A stretch of DNA of 5,302 nt. It comes from Thalassospira sp. UBA1131 (GTDB lineage Bacteria > Pseudomonadota > Alphaproteobacteria > Rhodospirillales > Thalassospiraceae). Shown one piece after another: positions 1 to 4,973 of the stretch; position 1 is the stretch's first letter, and the number at the start of each line of letters is the position of its first letter. Below the pieces are notes generated by a model. That model saw nothing but the letters and a program-made list of their open reading frames with translations. It did not search any database and was not told where the DNA came from. The position numbers were made by a program, and so were the translations under genes. Location of the stretch: the NCBI RefSeq assembly GCF_002311515.1, contig NZ_DCAO01000021.1, forward strand, positions 2,292-7,593, read 5' to 3'.

Positions 1-201
1 TCAAGCTCGCTGATCACCGAATGGGTCAAGGGCAAGTCGCTTGACGAAGCGGGTTCGATCAAAAACTCGCAGATTGCCGAGGAACTTGCACTTCCGCCGG
101 TCAAGATCCACTGCTCGATCCTGGCTGAAGACGCGATCAAAGCCGCAATCAGCGACTACAAAACCAAAAACGGCGCAGCGGAAGTGGACGCTGCTGAATA
201 A
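1..201 (+). CDS. iscU: IscU Fe-S cluster scaffold protein, C-terminal 66 residues (5' partial)
   Basis: This is the end of the IscU scaffold on which nascent [2Fe-2S] clusters are assembled from IscS-derived sulfur in the cytoplasm. The reading frame is open from the first base and stops with TAA at 199-201, so the N-terminal half, including the first two conserved cluster-ligand cysteines, lies outside the window. The visible part contains TEWVKGKSLDEA, then LPPVK at residues 31-35 of the fragment (nucleotides 91-105), then the third conserved cysteine in KIHCSILAEDAIKAAI (Cys38 of the fragment, TGC at 112-114). LPPVK is the known recognition peptide of the HscA chaperone, which is encoded three genes downstream. 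The tail after the last helix (NGAAEVDAAE) is slightly longer and more acidic than in E. coli IscU. It sits 44 bases before iscA, consistent with one operon. The family identification is very secure. Confidence 0.97.
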   Translation, partial: SSSLITEWVKGKSLDEAGSIKNSQIAEELALPPVKIHCSILAEDAIKAAISDYKTKNGAAEVDAAE

Positions 202-234
202 GCAGCGCCCACTCCCCATCGTTTTCGGAATCTT

Positions 235-239
235 GGGAG
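235..239 (+). promoter_or_regulatory. Ribosome binding site of iscA
   Basis: GGGAG lies six bases upstream of the ATG at 246 and supports that start. The rest of the 44-base iscU-iscA gap shows no clear terminator, which fits co-transcription. Confidence 0.7.
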
Positions 240-245
240 AATAAA

Positions 246-587
246 ATGGCTCTACCGTCACCAATTTCTGTCACACCGGTCGCTCTTGATCACATCAAGG
301 CGCTGCTTGATAGCCGCGGGAAACCTTCGCACGGCATTCGGCTTGGTGTGCGCAGCAAAGGGTGCTCGGGCCTGTCCTACACGCTGGAATATGCCGATGG
401 TGCCGATGGCTTCGAAGAAGTCGTCGAACTTGACGACGGCGTGAGAATCCTGATCGACCCCAAAGCCATCATGTTCGTGCTTGGCACAGAGATGGATTAC
501 GAGGTCAACACGATGGAGGAAGGCTTTGTTTTCCGGAACCCCAACGAAAAAGGTCGTTGTGGTTGCGGGGAATCCTTCCACGTTTGA
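246..587 (+). CDS. iscA: IscA, A-type iron-sulfur cluster carrier (113 aa)
   Basis: IscA-family proteins bind Fe-S clusters or iron and pass clusters from the scaffold to apo-proteins. The three invariant cysteines are visible: Cys40 in SKGCSGLSY, and Cys105 and Cys107 in the C-terminal GRCGCGESF motif. The length of 113 residues is close to the usual 105-115. The segment NTMEEGFVFRNPNEKGRCGCG is the typical HesB/IscA C-terminal block. ErpA and SufA share this fold and the same cysteines, so the name IscA rests partly on position between iscU and hscB. The start at ATG 246 has a good ribosome binding site and gives the expected N-terminus (SVTPVALDHIKALL). No anomaly is seen. The gap to the next gene is unusually structured (see 621-696). 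Confidence 0.96.
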   Translation: MALPSPISVTPVALDHIKALLDSRGKPSHGIRLGVRSKGCSGLSYTLEYADGADGFEEVVELDDGVRILIDPKAIMFVLGTEMDYEVNTMEEGFVFRNPNEKGRCGCGESFHV

Positions 588-620
588 TCAGGCCGGGCTT
601 TCCCTGCTTTCTGAATGGTT

Positions 621-648
621 ATGGCCCTGGCGAGATCGCCGGGGCCAT
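621..648 (+). repeat. Long inverted repeat / hairpin between iscA and hscB
   Basis: The arms 621-632 and 637-648 pair over 12 base pairs with one G-U pair and a four-base loop (AGAT). The stem is GC-rich and begins 33 bases after the iscA stop. No T-run follows directly, so it is not a classical intrinsic terminator by itself. It could stabilise the 3' end of an iscRSUA message, be an RNase processing site, or slow RNA polymerase ahead of the next hairpin. The structure is directly visible; the role is inferred. Confidence 0.75.
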
Positions 649-655
649 CGCCTGA

Positions 656-696
656 AAAGGGTGACGTGACCAAGCTATGGTCACGTATCGCCTTTT
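656..696 (+). terminator. Terminator-like hairpin between iscA and hscB (possible attenuator)
   Basis: The core stem pairs 664-671 with 679-686 perfectly over eight bases around a seven-base loop. After a two-base bulge (687-688) pairing continues between 656-663 and 689-696, including two G-U pairs and an A/T portion ending in TTTT (693-696). A T-rich stretch follows (701-719). The form resembles an intrinsic terminator, though the U-tract is largely inside the stem. As hscB and hscA lie downstream in the same operon, partial termination that lowers hscBA relative to iscRSUA is the likely reading, but full readthrough is possible. Confidence 0.5.
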
Positions 697-722
697 GAAC
701 TGATTTGTTTTTGTCTTTTAAT
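695..722 (+). promoter_or_regulatory. Possible weak internal promoter before hscB
   Basis: TTGAAC (695-700) and TTTAAT (717-722) are separated by 16 bases and match the sigma-70 hexamers at four and five of six positions. Transcription would begin around 729, only about ten bases before GTG 740, partly consuming the ribosome binding site. That makes this a speculative call. AT-rich runs produce such matches by chance. Confidence 0.2.
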
Positions 723-726
723 CCTC

Positions 727-731
727 GGAAG
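727..731 (+). promoter_or_regulatory. Ribosome binding site deciding the hscB start
   Basis: GGAAG here is eight bases from GTG 740 but overlaps the upstream in-frame GTG at 731. It therefore favours 740 as the true start. No ATG is available nearby. Confidence 0.5.
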
Positions 732-739
732 TGCATCGC

Positions 740-1360
740 GTGAGCAACACCGAACAACCTGCGCACAAGGTTTGCTGGTCCTGTAAGGGGCCGGTCGCCG
801 CAAGCGCACTGTTTTGCGAAACCTGCAACGCCATTCAGGCCCCCGGCCAGCTGGATCATTTTACCCGCTTTGGTCTGGAGCGTTCCTTTGACGTTGATGT
901 CGATGCGATGGAAGCGACCTACCTCAAGCAGCAACAAAAGCTCCATCCTGACCGGTTCGCGTCCAAATCCGGCCGCGAACAGGCCCTGTCATCGCAACAG
1001 GCCGCAAGCCTGAACGAAGCGTTCGAGACGCTGAAAAATCCGGTGGCGCGTGCGCATTATATGCTGCGTCAGGCCGGGCACGAGCCCGAAGGCGGCGAAG
1101 GCCATACTGTCAATGATCCGGAACTTCTGATGGAAGCGATGGAAATGCGCGAGGCGCTTGACGATGCGACCGATAAAATCACCATTGATGCGATGATCAA
1201 GGATACCCGCAAACAGGCGCGTGCCTGTGAAAAGGATCTTGGTGCCGCCTTTGACAACAAATCCTATGACGCGGCCAAAAAACTGGCCACCCGCCTGAGG
1301 TATCTCGTGAAAATGACCGAGGAAGCGCGCGCGAAGAAATCGCGCCTTGCCGCTGCCTGA
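740..1360 (+). CDS. hscB: HscB, J-domain co-chaperone of the Fe-S assembly system, with N-terminal tetracysteine motif (206 aa)
   Basis: HscB is the J-domain protein that brings IscU to HscA and stimulates its ATPase. The product has three parts. Residues 12-29 carry CWSC and, ten residues on, CETC (Cys12, Cys15, Cys26, Cys29), a probable zinc-binding tetracysteine motif. A J domain of about residues 38-115 contains the diagnostic HPD at 69-71 within QKLHPDRF. A C-terminal helical IscU-binding domain follows (about 120-206). E. coli HscB (about 170 aa) has no such cysteine motif; human and other mitochondrial HSCB do, with a CWxC...FCxxC pattern followed by a similar LQAP segment (here IQAP). 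I chose GTG 740 because GGAAG (727-731) lies eight bases upstream; GTG 731 in the same frame would add three residues but overlap that site. hscA follows after 25 bases. Confidence 0.95.
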   Translation: MSNTEQPAHKVCWSCKGPVAASALFCETCNAIQAPGQLDHFTRFGLERSFDVDVDAMEATYLKQQQKLHPDRFASKSGREQALSSQQAASLNEAFETLKNPVARAHYMLRQAGHEPEGGEGHTVNDPELLMEAMEMREALDDATDKITIDAMIKDTRKQARACEKDLGAAFDNKSYDAAKKLATRLRYLVKMTEEARAKKSRLAAA

Positions 1361-1385
1361 TCATAGAAAAAGACTGGACGTAAAG

Positions 1386-3284
1386 ATGGCCCTGCTAAAA
1401 ATCCACGAACCCGGCGAAACACCCCTCCCGCACGAGGAAGAACGCCAGATCGCTGTCGGGATCGATCTTGGAACCACCAACTCGGTGGTTGCAATCTCGA
1501 ACTCGGAAAAGCCTGAAGTTCTGCGCGATAAATCCGGTGGCAATGCGATTGTGCCCTCTGTCGTCTATTACGGCGATGACATGCCGGTTGTCGGCGAAGC
1601 CGCCCGTGATCAGATCAATACCGATGCCAGCCGTGTGGTATCCTCGGTCAAGCGCCTGATGGGCCGCGGGATCGAGGATGTCAAAACAATCGCCGGTACG
1701 CTGCCTTATCACGTCGAAGTGCCGGAAAAATCCGAAACCGAAAACGGCGAGCCGATGATGGTGCGCCTCAATGTCGGTAATCGGGTCCTGACCCCGGTGG
1801 AGGTATCGGCCGACATTTTGCGTGCCCTGCGTGCCCGTGCCGAAGAAAGCCTTGATAAACCGGTCGAAAAGGCCGTGATCACGGTCCCGGCCTATTTTGA
1901 CGATGGGGCCCGCACCGCGACCAAGGATGCCGCCAAGCTGGCCGGGATCGAAGTGCTTCGTCTGGTCAATGAACCGACGGCGGCTGCCCTTGCCTATGGC
2001 CTCGATAACGGGGCAGAGGGGCTTTATGCCGTCTACGACCTTGGCGGTGGCACCTTTGATATCTCGCTTCTGAAAATGCAAAAGGGCGTCTTCCAGGTGA
2101 AGGCGACCGGCGGCGATGCCGCCCTTGGTGGTGATGATTTCGATCACGCCATTGCCGAACATCTTCTGGCCGCGCGCAAGGATGGCGGTGCCACCGATGA
2201 TCTTGACGCATCGGACGCCAAACGCCTTCTGAAGGCCGCCCGGACGGTCAAGGAAAGCCTGACCGATCAGGACAGTGTCGAAGTCACAGTGGCACTCAAT
2301 GGCACGGACACCAAACACACTGTAACGCGCGAACAGTTTGATGCGATGATCGCCAAGCTGGTTGCCCGCACGGCCGCCATCACCGAACAGGTGCTTGATG
2401 ACGCCGATGTCCTGCCCGAAGACGTCAAGGGTGTGGTGCTGGTTGGCGGCTCCACCCGCGTGCCAGCTGTCCGCAAGGCGGTGGCCGATCTGTTTGAACA
2501 GGAACCGCTGTCTGATATCGACCCGGACGAGGTTGTTGCTCTTGGTGCTGCCCTTCAGGCAGAGGCTTTGACGGGCGGCTCGGATAACCTTCTTCTCGAT
2601 GTGACGCCGCTGTCGCTGGGGCTTGAAACCATGGGCGGGATTGTTGAAAAGGTCATTGACCGTAACACGCCGATCCCGGTCACCAAGGCACAGGAATTCA
2701 CCACCTATCAGGATGGTCAGTCGGCCATGATGATCCATGTGGTGCAGGGCGAACGTGAAATGGTTGATCAGTGCCGCTCGCTTGCGCGCTTTGCCCTGAC
2801 CGGTATTCCGTCGATGGCAGCTGGCGCTGCACGTATTCGCGTTCAGTTCAATGTCGATGCCGATGGCCTTCTGACCGTCTCGGCCCGCGAAGAAACCACC
2901 GGCACTGAACAGGAAGTCGCGGTCAAACCGACCTATGGCATCAATGAGTCTGATATGGCGACCATGTTGCGCGATAGCATGGTCCATGCCCGCGAAGACA
3001 TGGAAATGCGTGTCCTGACCGAGGCCCGCGTCGAAGCACGTCGCAACATCCTGGCGGTCAATGCCGCGATGAATGCCGACCGTGCCCTTCTGACCAAGGA
3101 AGACGAAGCCAATATCAAACAGGCGATTGCCAATCTTGAAACGGCCGCCGCAGGCGATAACCGCGATGCGATCAATGACGCCGCCGAGGCGCTTGAAAAT
3201 GCATCGCGTCCGTTTGCCGAGGCCCGTATGGATAGCCGGATCCGCCAGGCACTTGCCGGGCAAAATGTCGATGAAGTTCACTAG
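1386..3284 (+). CDS. hscA: HscA, Hsp70-family chaperone for IscU (632 aa)
   Basis: HscA is the specialised Hsp70 that, with HscB, uses ATP to change the conformation of IscU and promote cluster transfer. The nucleotide-binding domain (about residues 20-390) shows the Hsp70 signatures IDLGTTNS (26-33), the VNEPTAAALAYG block (194-205), YDLGGGTFDIS (217-227) and VLVGGSTRVPAVRKAV (351-366). The interdomain linker and start of the substrate-binding domain are at about 401-418 (NLLLDVTPLSLGLETMGG), and a helical lid ends at GQNVDEVH. At 632 residues it is slightly longer than E. coli HscA (about 616). ATG 1386 is chosen because the N-terminus MALLKIHEPG closely resembles known HscA starts and GGA at 1376-1378 is suitably spaced; a TTG at 1347 overlapping hscB is unlikely. 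Generic DnaK is excluded by the HscA-type N-terminus and the location. A 154-base gap separates it from fdx. Confidence 0.97.
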   Translation: MALLKIHEPGETPLPHEEERQIAVGIDLGTTNSVVAISNSEKPEVLRDKSGGNAIVPSVVYYGDDMPVVGEAARDQINTDASRVVSSVKRLMGRGIEDVKTIAGTLPYHVEVPEKSETENGEPMMVRLNVGNRVLTPVEVSADILRALRARAEESLDKPVEKAVITVPAYFDDGARTATKDAAKLAGIEVLRLVNEPTAAALAYGLDNGAEGLYAVYDLGGGTFDISLLKMQKGVFQVKATGGDAALGGDDFDHAIAEHLLAARKDGGATDDLDASDAKRLLKAARTVKESLTDQDSVEVTVALNGTDTKHTVTREQFDAMIAKLVARTAAITEQVLDDADVLPEDVKGVVLVGGSTRVPAVRKAVADLFEQEPLSDIDPDEVVALGAALQAEALTGGSDNLLLDVTPLSLGLETMGGIVEKVIDRNTPIPVTKAQEFTTYQDGQSAMMIHVVQGEREMVDQCRSLARFALTGIPSMAAGAARIRVQFNVDADGLLTVSAREETTGTEQEVAVKPTYGINESDMATMLRDSMVHAREDMEMRVLTEARVEARRNILAVNAAMNADRALLTKEDEANIKQAIANLETAAAGDNRDAINDAAEALENASRPFAEARMDSRIRQALAGQNVDEVH

Positions 3285-3311
3285 GAAGTGAATTAATCGA
3301 CACCGGTGGAA

Positions 3312-3340
3312 TTGACAAACCGGCGAACTGCGGCGATTGT
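3312..3340 (+). promoter_or_regulatory. Possible promoter upstream of fdx
   Basis: TTGACA at 3312-3317 is a perfect -35 hexamer. With a 17-base spacer the -10 position is GATTGT (3335-3340), which matches TATAAT at only three of six positions. A transcript from about 3347 would have a leader of about 90 bases. The -10 is poor and lies inside a hairpin arm, so the call is tentative. Confidence 0.25.
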
Positions 3341-3354
3341 CCCCGACAACCGCC
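3332..3354 (+). repeat. Hairpin I in the hscA-fdx gap
   Basis: Arms 3332-3341 and 3345-3354 pair at nine of ten positions (A3336/C3350 is the mismatch) around a CCC loop. No T-run follows, so it is not a standard intrinsic terminator. It could protect the hscA mRNA 3' end or be a protein site. Confidence 0.55.
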
Positions 3355-3371
3355 AAGGTCAGGCCGGATAA

Positions 3372-3392
3372 GCGACCCGTATCGCGGGGCGC
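3372..3392 (+). repeat. Hairpin II in the hscA-fdx gap
   Basis: Arms 3372-3379 and 3385-3392 pair at seven of eight positions (A3375/G3389 mismatch) around the loop TATCG. The sequence after it is A-rich rather than T-rich, so termination is unlikely. It lies 31 bases before the fdx ribosome binding site. Confidence 0.5.
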
Positions 3393-3438
3393 ATAAACAG
3401 AGATCGAACGAAAAGTATTACCGAGGAGAAAGGCACAA

Positions 3439-3774
3439 ATGCCTAAGATCGTTTTTGTCGAGCCGGATGGCACCGAAAAGGAATTCGAAGTCGCCGACGG
3501 CCTGTCTGTTCTGGAAGCTGCCCACAAGAACGGCATTGACCTTGAAGGTGCTTGCGAAGGTTCGCTGGCATGTTCGACCTGCCACGTCATTCTTGAAGAT
3601 GACTGGTTTGACAAGCTTGATGAACCGTCCGAAGACGAAGAAGACATGCTTGACCTTGCCTTTGGCCTGACCGAGACCTCGCGTCTTGGCTGCCAGATCA
3701 TCATGAGCGACGAGCTCGACGGTCTGCGTGTCAAACTTCCGTCCGCGACCCGCAACATGATGGTCGACAAGTAA
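3439..3774 (+). CDS. fdx: Fdx, isc-type [2Fe-2S] ferredoxin (111 aa)
   Basis: This adrenodoxin-type ferredoxin supplies electrons for cluster assembly on IscU. The four cluster-ligand cysteines are present with the family spacing: Cys39, Cys45 and Cys48 in the ACEGSLACSTCHVIL block, and Cys85 in SRLGCQI (CX5CX2CX36C). An acidic helix at about residues 61-73 (DEPSEDEEDMLDLA) corresponds to the partner-binding surface known in adrenodoxin and Isc ferredoxins. The length is typical (E. coli Fdx is 111 residues). ATG 3439 is supported by AGGAG ten bases upstream. Other [2Fe-2S] ferredoxins of this type occur in P450 systems, but the position between hscA and iscX makes the isc role almost certain. 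Confidence 0.96.
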   Translation: MPKIVFVEPDGTEKEFEVADGLSVLEAAHKNGIDLEGACEGSLACSTCHVILEDDWFDKLDEPSEDEEDMLDLAFGLTETSRLGCQIIMSDELDGLRVKLPSATRNMMVDK

Positions 3775-3790
3775 GTTTCACCTTCTGCTG

Positions 3791-3812
3791 ACCGGGCGCA
3801 TTGCCGCCCGGT
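3791..3812 (+). repeat. Perfect GC-rich hairpin before iscX
   Basis: Arms 3791-3798 and 3805-3812 are perfectly complementary over eight bases with loop CATTGC. It begins 16 bases after the fdx stop and ends three bases before the iscX ribosome binding site. It lacks a T-run, so it more likely stabilises RNA or tunes iscX translation than terminates. Confidence 0.7.
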
Positions 3813-3815
3813 GTC

Positions 3816-3823
3816 AAAGGAGA
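3816..3823 (+). promoter_or_regulatory. Strong ribosome binding site of iscX
   Basis: AAAGGAGA lies five bases before ATG 3829. It decides the start, because the in-frame GTG at 3811 lies upstream of this site and inside the hairpin. Confidence 0.8.
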
Positions 3824-3828
3824 CGGAT

Positions 3829-4026
3829 ATGCGTTGGACAGACATTCAGGACATCGCGATCGAGCTTGAGGAAGCCCATCCGGACAAGGATAACCTCAAC
3901 CTTCGCTTTACCGACCTGCATAAATGGGTCACCGAGCTTGAAGGTTTTGAAGACGATCCTTCGAAGTCGAACGAGAAGATTCTTGAAGCCATCCAGATGG
4001 CCTGGATCGACGAGCGCGACGACTGA
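3829..4026 (+). CDS. iscX: IscX, small acidic Fe-S assembly accessory protein (65 aa)
   Basis: IscX (formerly YfhJ) binds the cysteine desulfurase IscS, can bind iron through an acidic surface and modulates cluster assembly rate; these roles come from the E. coli protein. The product matches the family along its entire length: RWTDIQDIA at the N-terminus, RFTDLHKWV in the middle and FEDDPSKSNEKILEAIQ followed by AWIDE at the end. It is 65 residues, against 66 in E. coli, and strongly acidic. ATG 3829 is chosen over the upstream GTG 3811 because of the strong ribosome binding site and because family members begin at this point. It is the last isc gene and is followed by a strong terminator. 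Confidence 0.96.
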   Translation: MRWTDIQDIAIELEEAHPDKDNLNLRFTDLHKWVTELEGFEDDPSKSNEKILEAIQMAWIDERDD

Positions 4027-4071
4027 TTTCGATGAGTGTGATGTGCGCCAAACGGCCTGCACCCTGATCAC

Positions 4072-4118
4072 AAAAATGCGGACCGGCCTGCAACATGCGG
4101 GCTGGTCCGTTTTTGTTT
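4072..4118 (+). terminator. Intrinsic terminator at the end of the isc operon
   Basis: Arms 4079-4091 and 4097-4109 pair over 13 positions with two G-U pairs and loop AACAT. TTTTT follows at once (4110-4114), then GTTT. An A-run (4072-4076) precedes the stem, so the element could also work on the minus strand. It lies 52 bases after the iscX stop and separates the isc operon from tenA. Confidence 0.9.
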
Positions 4119-4151
4119 GAGCCACCATGAATAAACAGGGAAGGGACCAGC

Positions 4152-4856
4152 ATGAGTAAACCCGCCACCTTCACCGACATCATCCCCGTCGACAGTCTGT
4201 TTGGCAAATTGCGCACCTGCGCACCCGAAGCCTGGCAAAGCTATGTCTGCCATGACTTCGTCAAGCAGCTTGGCAATGGCACATTGCCCGAAGCCGCGTT
4301 CAAGCATTACCTTATTCAGGATTATCTGTTCCTGATCCAGTTTGCGCGCGCCTATGCGCTGGCGGCCTATAAGGCCGAAGACATGCATGCCATGCGCCAG
4401 TTTTCCGGCACCGTGCATGCCATCCTTGATATGGAAATGAGCCTGCATTTGGACTTCTGCAAAGGCTGGGGCCTGTCAGAGGCCGATATCGTCGCAGAGG
4501 CCGAGGCACGAGCGTGCATCACCTATACCCGCTATGTGCTTGATCGGGGTCATCAGGGGGACGTGGTGGACCTGCAGGTGGCCCTGATGCCCTGTATGGT
4601 GGGCTATGCCGAAATCGCAAACCGCCTGATGGCAAGTTCTGATACTGTGCTTGACGGCAATCCGTACCGGGCATGGATTGAAATGTATGCGTCCGACGAA
4701 TTTCAGGACGTGGCAAAGGCCGAGATCGAGTTGCTTGAACACACAGTTGCCACGCGTGGCGGGCATCGCCGCCTCGAAGGGCTGGTGGAAACCTTTACCA
4801 TGGCAAGCCGCCTTGAAGCCGATTTTTGGCAGATGGGACTTGATCTGGCAAAATAG
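4152..4856 (+). CDS. tenA: TenA family aminopyrimidine aminohydrolase / thiaminase II (234 aa)
   Basis: TenA proteins hydrolyse aminopyrimidine products of thiamine breakdown (salvage of the HMP moiety) and can cleave thiamine; they are cytoplasmic all-helical enzymes. Aligning by eye with Bacillus subtilis TenA gives these active-site counterparts: Asp57 (D44, in YLIQDYLF), Tyr125 (Y112), catalytic Cys148 (C135, in ALMPCMVGY), Tyr152 (Y139), Tyr179 (Y163, in AWIEMY) and Glu222 (E205, in LEADFWQMG). The position of B. subtilis Tyr47 is Phe60 here. The length is typical (B. subtilis is 236). ATG 4152 has purine-rich GGGAAGGGA (4138-4146) upstream. The gene stands between two terminators, so it is probably transcribed alone, though I see no convincing promoter. 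No thiamine biosynthesis gene and no obvious TPP riboswitch is visible nearby; the exact substrate is uncertain. Confidence 0.93.
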   Translation: MSKPATFTDIIPVDSLFGKLRTCAPEAWQSYVCHDFVKQLGNGTLPEAAFKHYLIQDYLFLIQFARAYALAAYKAEDMHAMRQFSGTVHAILDMEMSLHLDFCKGWGLSEADIVAEAEARACITYTRYVLDRGHQGDVVDLQVALMPCMVGYAEIANRLMASSDTVLDGNPYRAWIEMYASDEFQDVAKAEIELLEHTVATRGGHRRLEGLVETFTMASRLEADFWQMGLDLAK

Positions 4857-4892
4857 GCCAAGATCGCCTATATAAGCCCGAACGATATTTTG

Positions 4893-4924
4893 CGGGTGGC
4901 GTGTGCGCCGCCCGTTGCCTTTTT
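4893..4924 (+). terminator. Probable intrinsic terminator after tenA
   Basis: Arms 4893-4901 and 4906-4914 pair over nine positions with one G-U pair and loop TGTG. TTGCC follows, then TTTTT (4920-4924). The T-run is displaced by five bases from the stem, which weakens it. It lies 36 bases after the tenA stop. Confidence 0.65.
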
Positions 4925-4941
4925 GGATTAACCTCTTGTCG

Positions 4942-4960
4942 CCGTGGCCTTGACCCACGG
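4942..4960 (+). repeat. Small inverted repeat before mnmA
   Basis: CCGTGG (4942-4947) and CCACGG (4955-4960) are perfectly complementary around a seven-base loop. The right arm ends three bases before the mnmA ribosome binding region (GGTGAG, 4964-4969). It may be a weak hairpin or operator; a six-base match may also be chance. Confidence 0.35.
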
Positions 4961-4973
4961 ATGGGTGAGAAAC

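Larger units (their letters stand above)
3285..3438 (+). other. Structured 154-base gap between hscA and fdx
   Basis: No gene of credible length is visible here. The stretch holds an 8-base palindrome CACCGGTG (3301-3308), a perfect TTGACA (3312-3317), two separate hairpins (3332-3354 and 3372-3392) and the fdx ribosome binding site AGGAG (3424-3428, ten bases before ATG 3439). Its length is large compared with the 25-base hscB-hscA gap, suggesting fdx has extra control or its own promoter. Confidence 0.6.

Noticed and set aside
497..946. Minus-strand open frame of 149 codons across the iscA-hscB gap
   Set aside because: It overlaps the ends of two clear genes and the gap hairpins, has no recognisable motif and no good ribosome binding site, so I treat it as a shadow frame.
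1347..1385. Upstream TTG start for hscA overlapping the hscB stop
   Set aside because: It would add 13 residues absent from the family, while ATG 1386 gives the typical MALLKIHEPG beginning and has a plausible ribosome binding site.
1395..3845. Very long minus-strand open frame (816 codons) opposite hscA, fdx and iscX
   Set aside because: It spans several well-identified plus-strand genes, its translation resembles no known family to me, and it is rich in His, Arg and Gly as expected from the antisense of biased codons. It is best explained by codon use keeping stops out of that frame.
4053..4109. Possible antiterminator: CGGCCTGCA occurs at 4053-4061 and again in the terminator left arm at 4084-4092
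   Set aside because: The first copy could in principle pair with the terminator right arm, but it would be shorter, with G-U pairs and a longer loop than the 13-bp terminator stem. No downstream operon gene needs such control, so chance is more likely.
4027..4151. TPP riboswitch or clear promoter upstream of tenA
   Set aside because: I looked for the TPP-riboswitch core (CUGAGA-type element) and for hexamer pairs at normal spacing. Most of this 125-base gap is the isc terminator, and I found neither.
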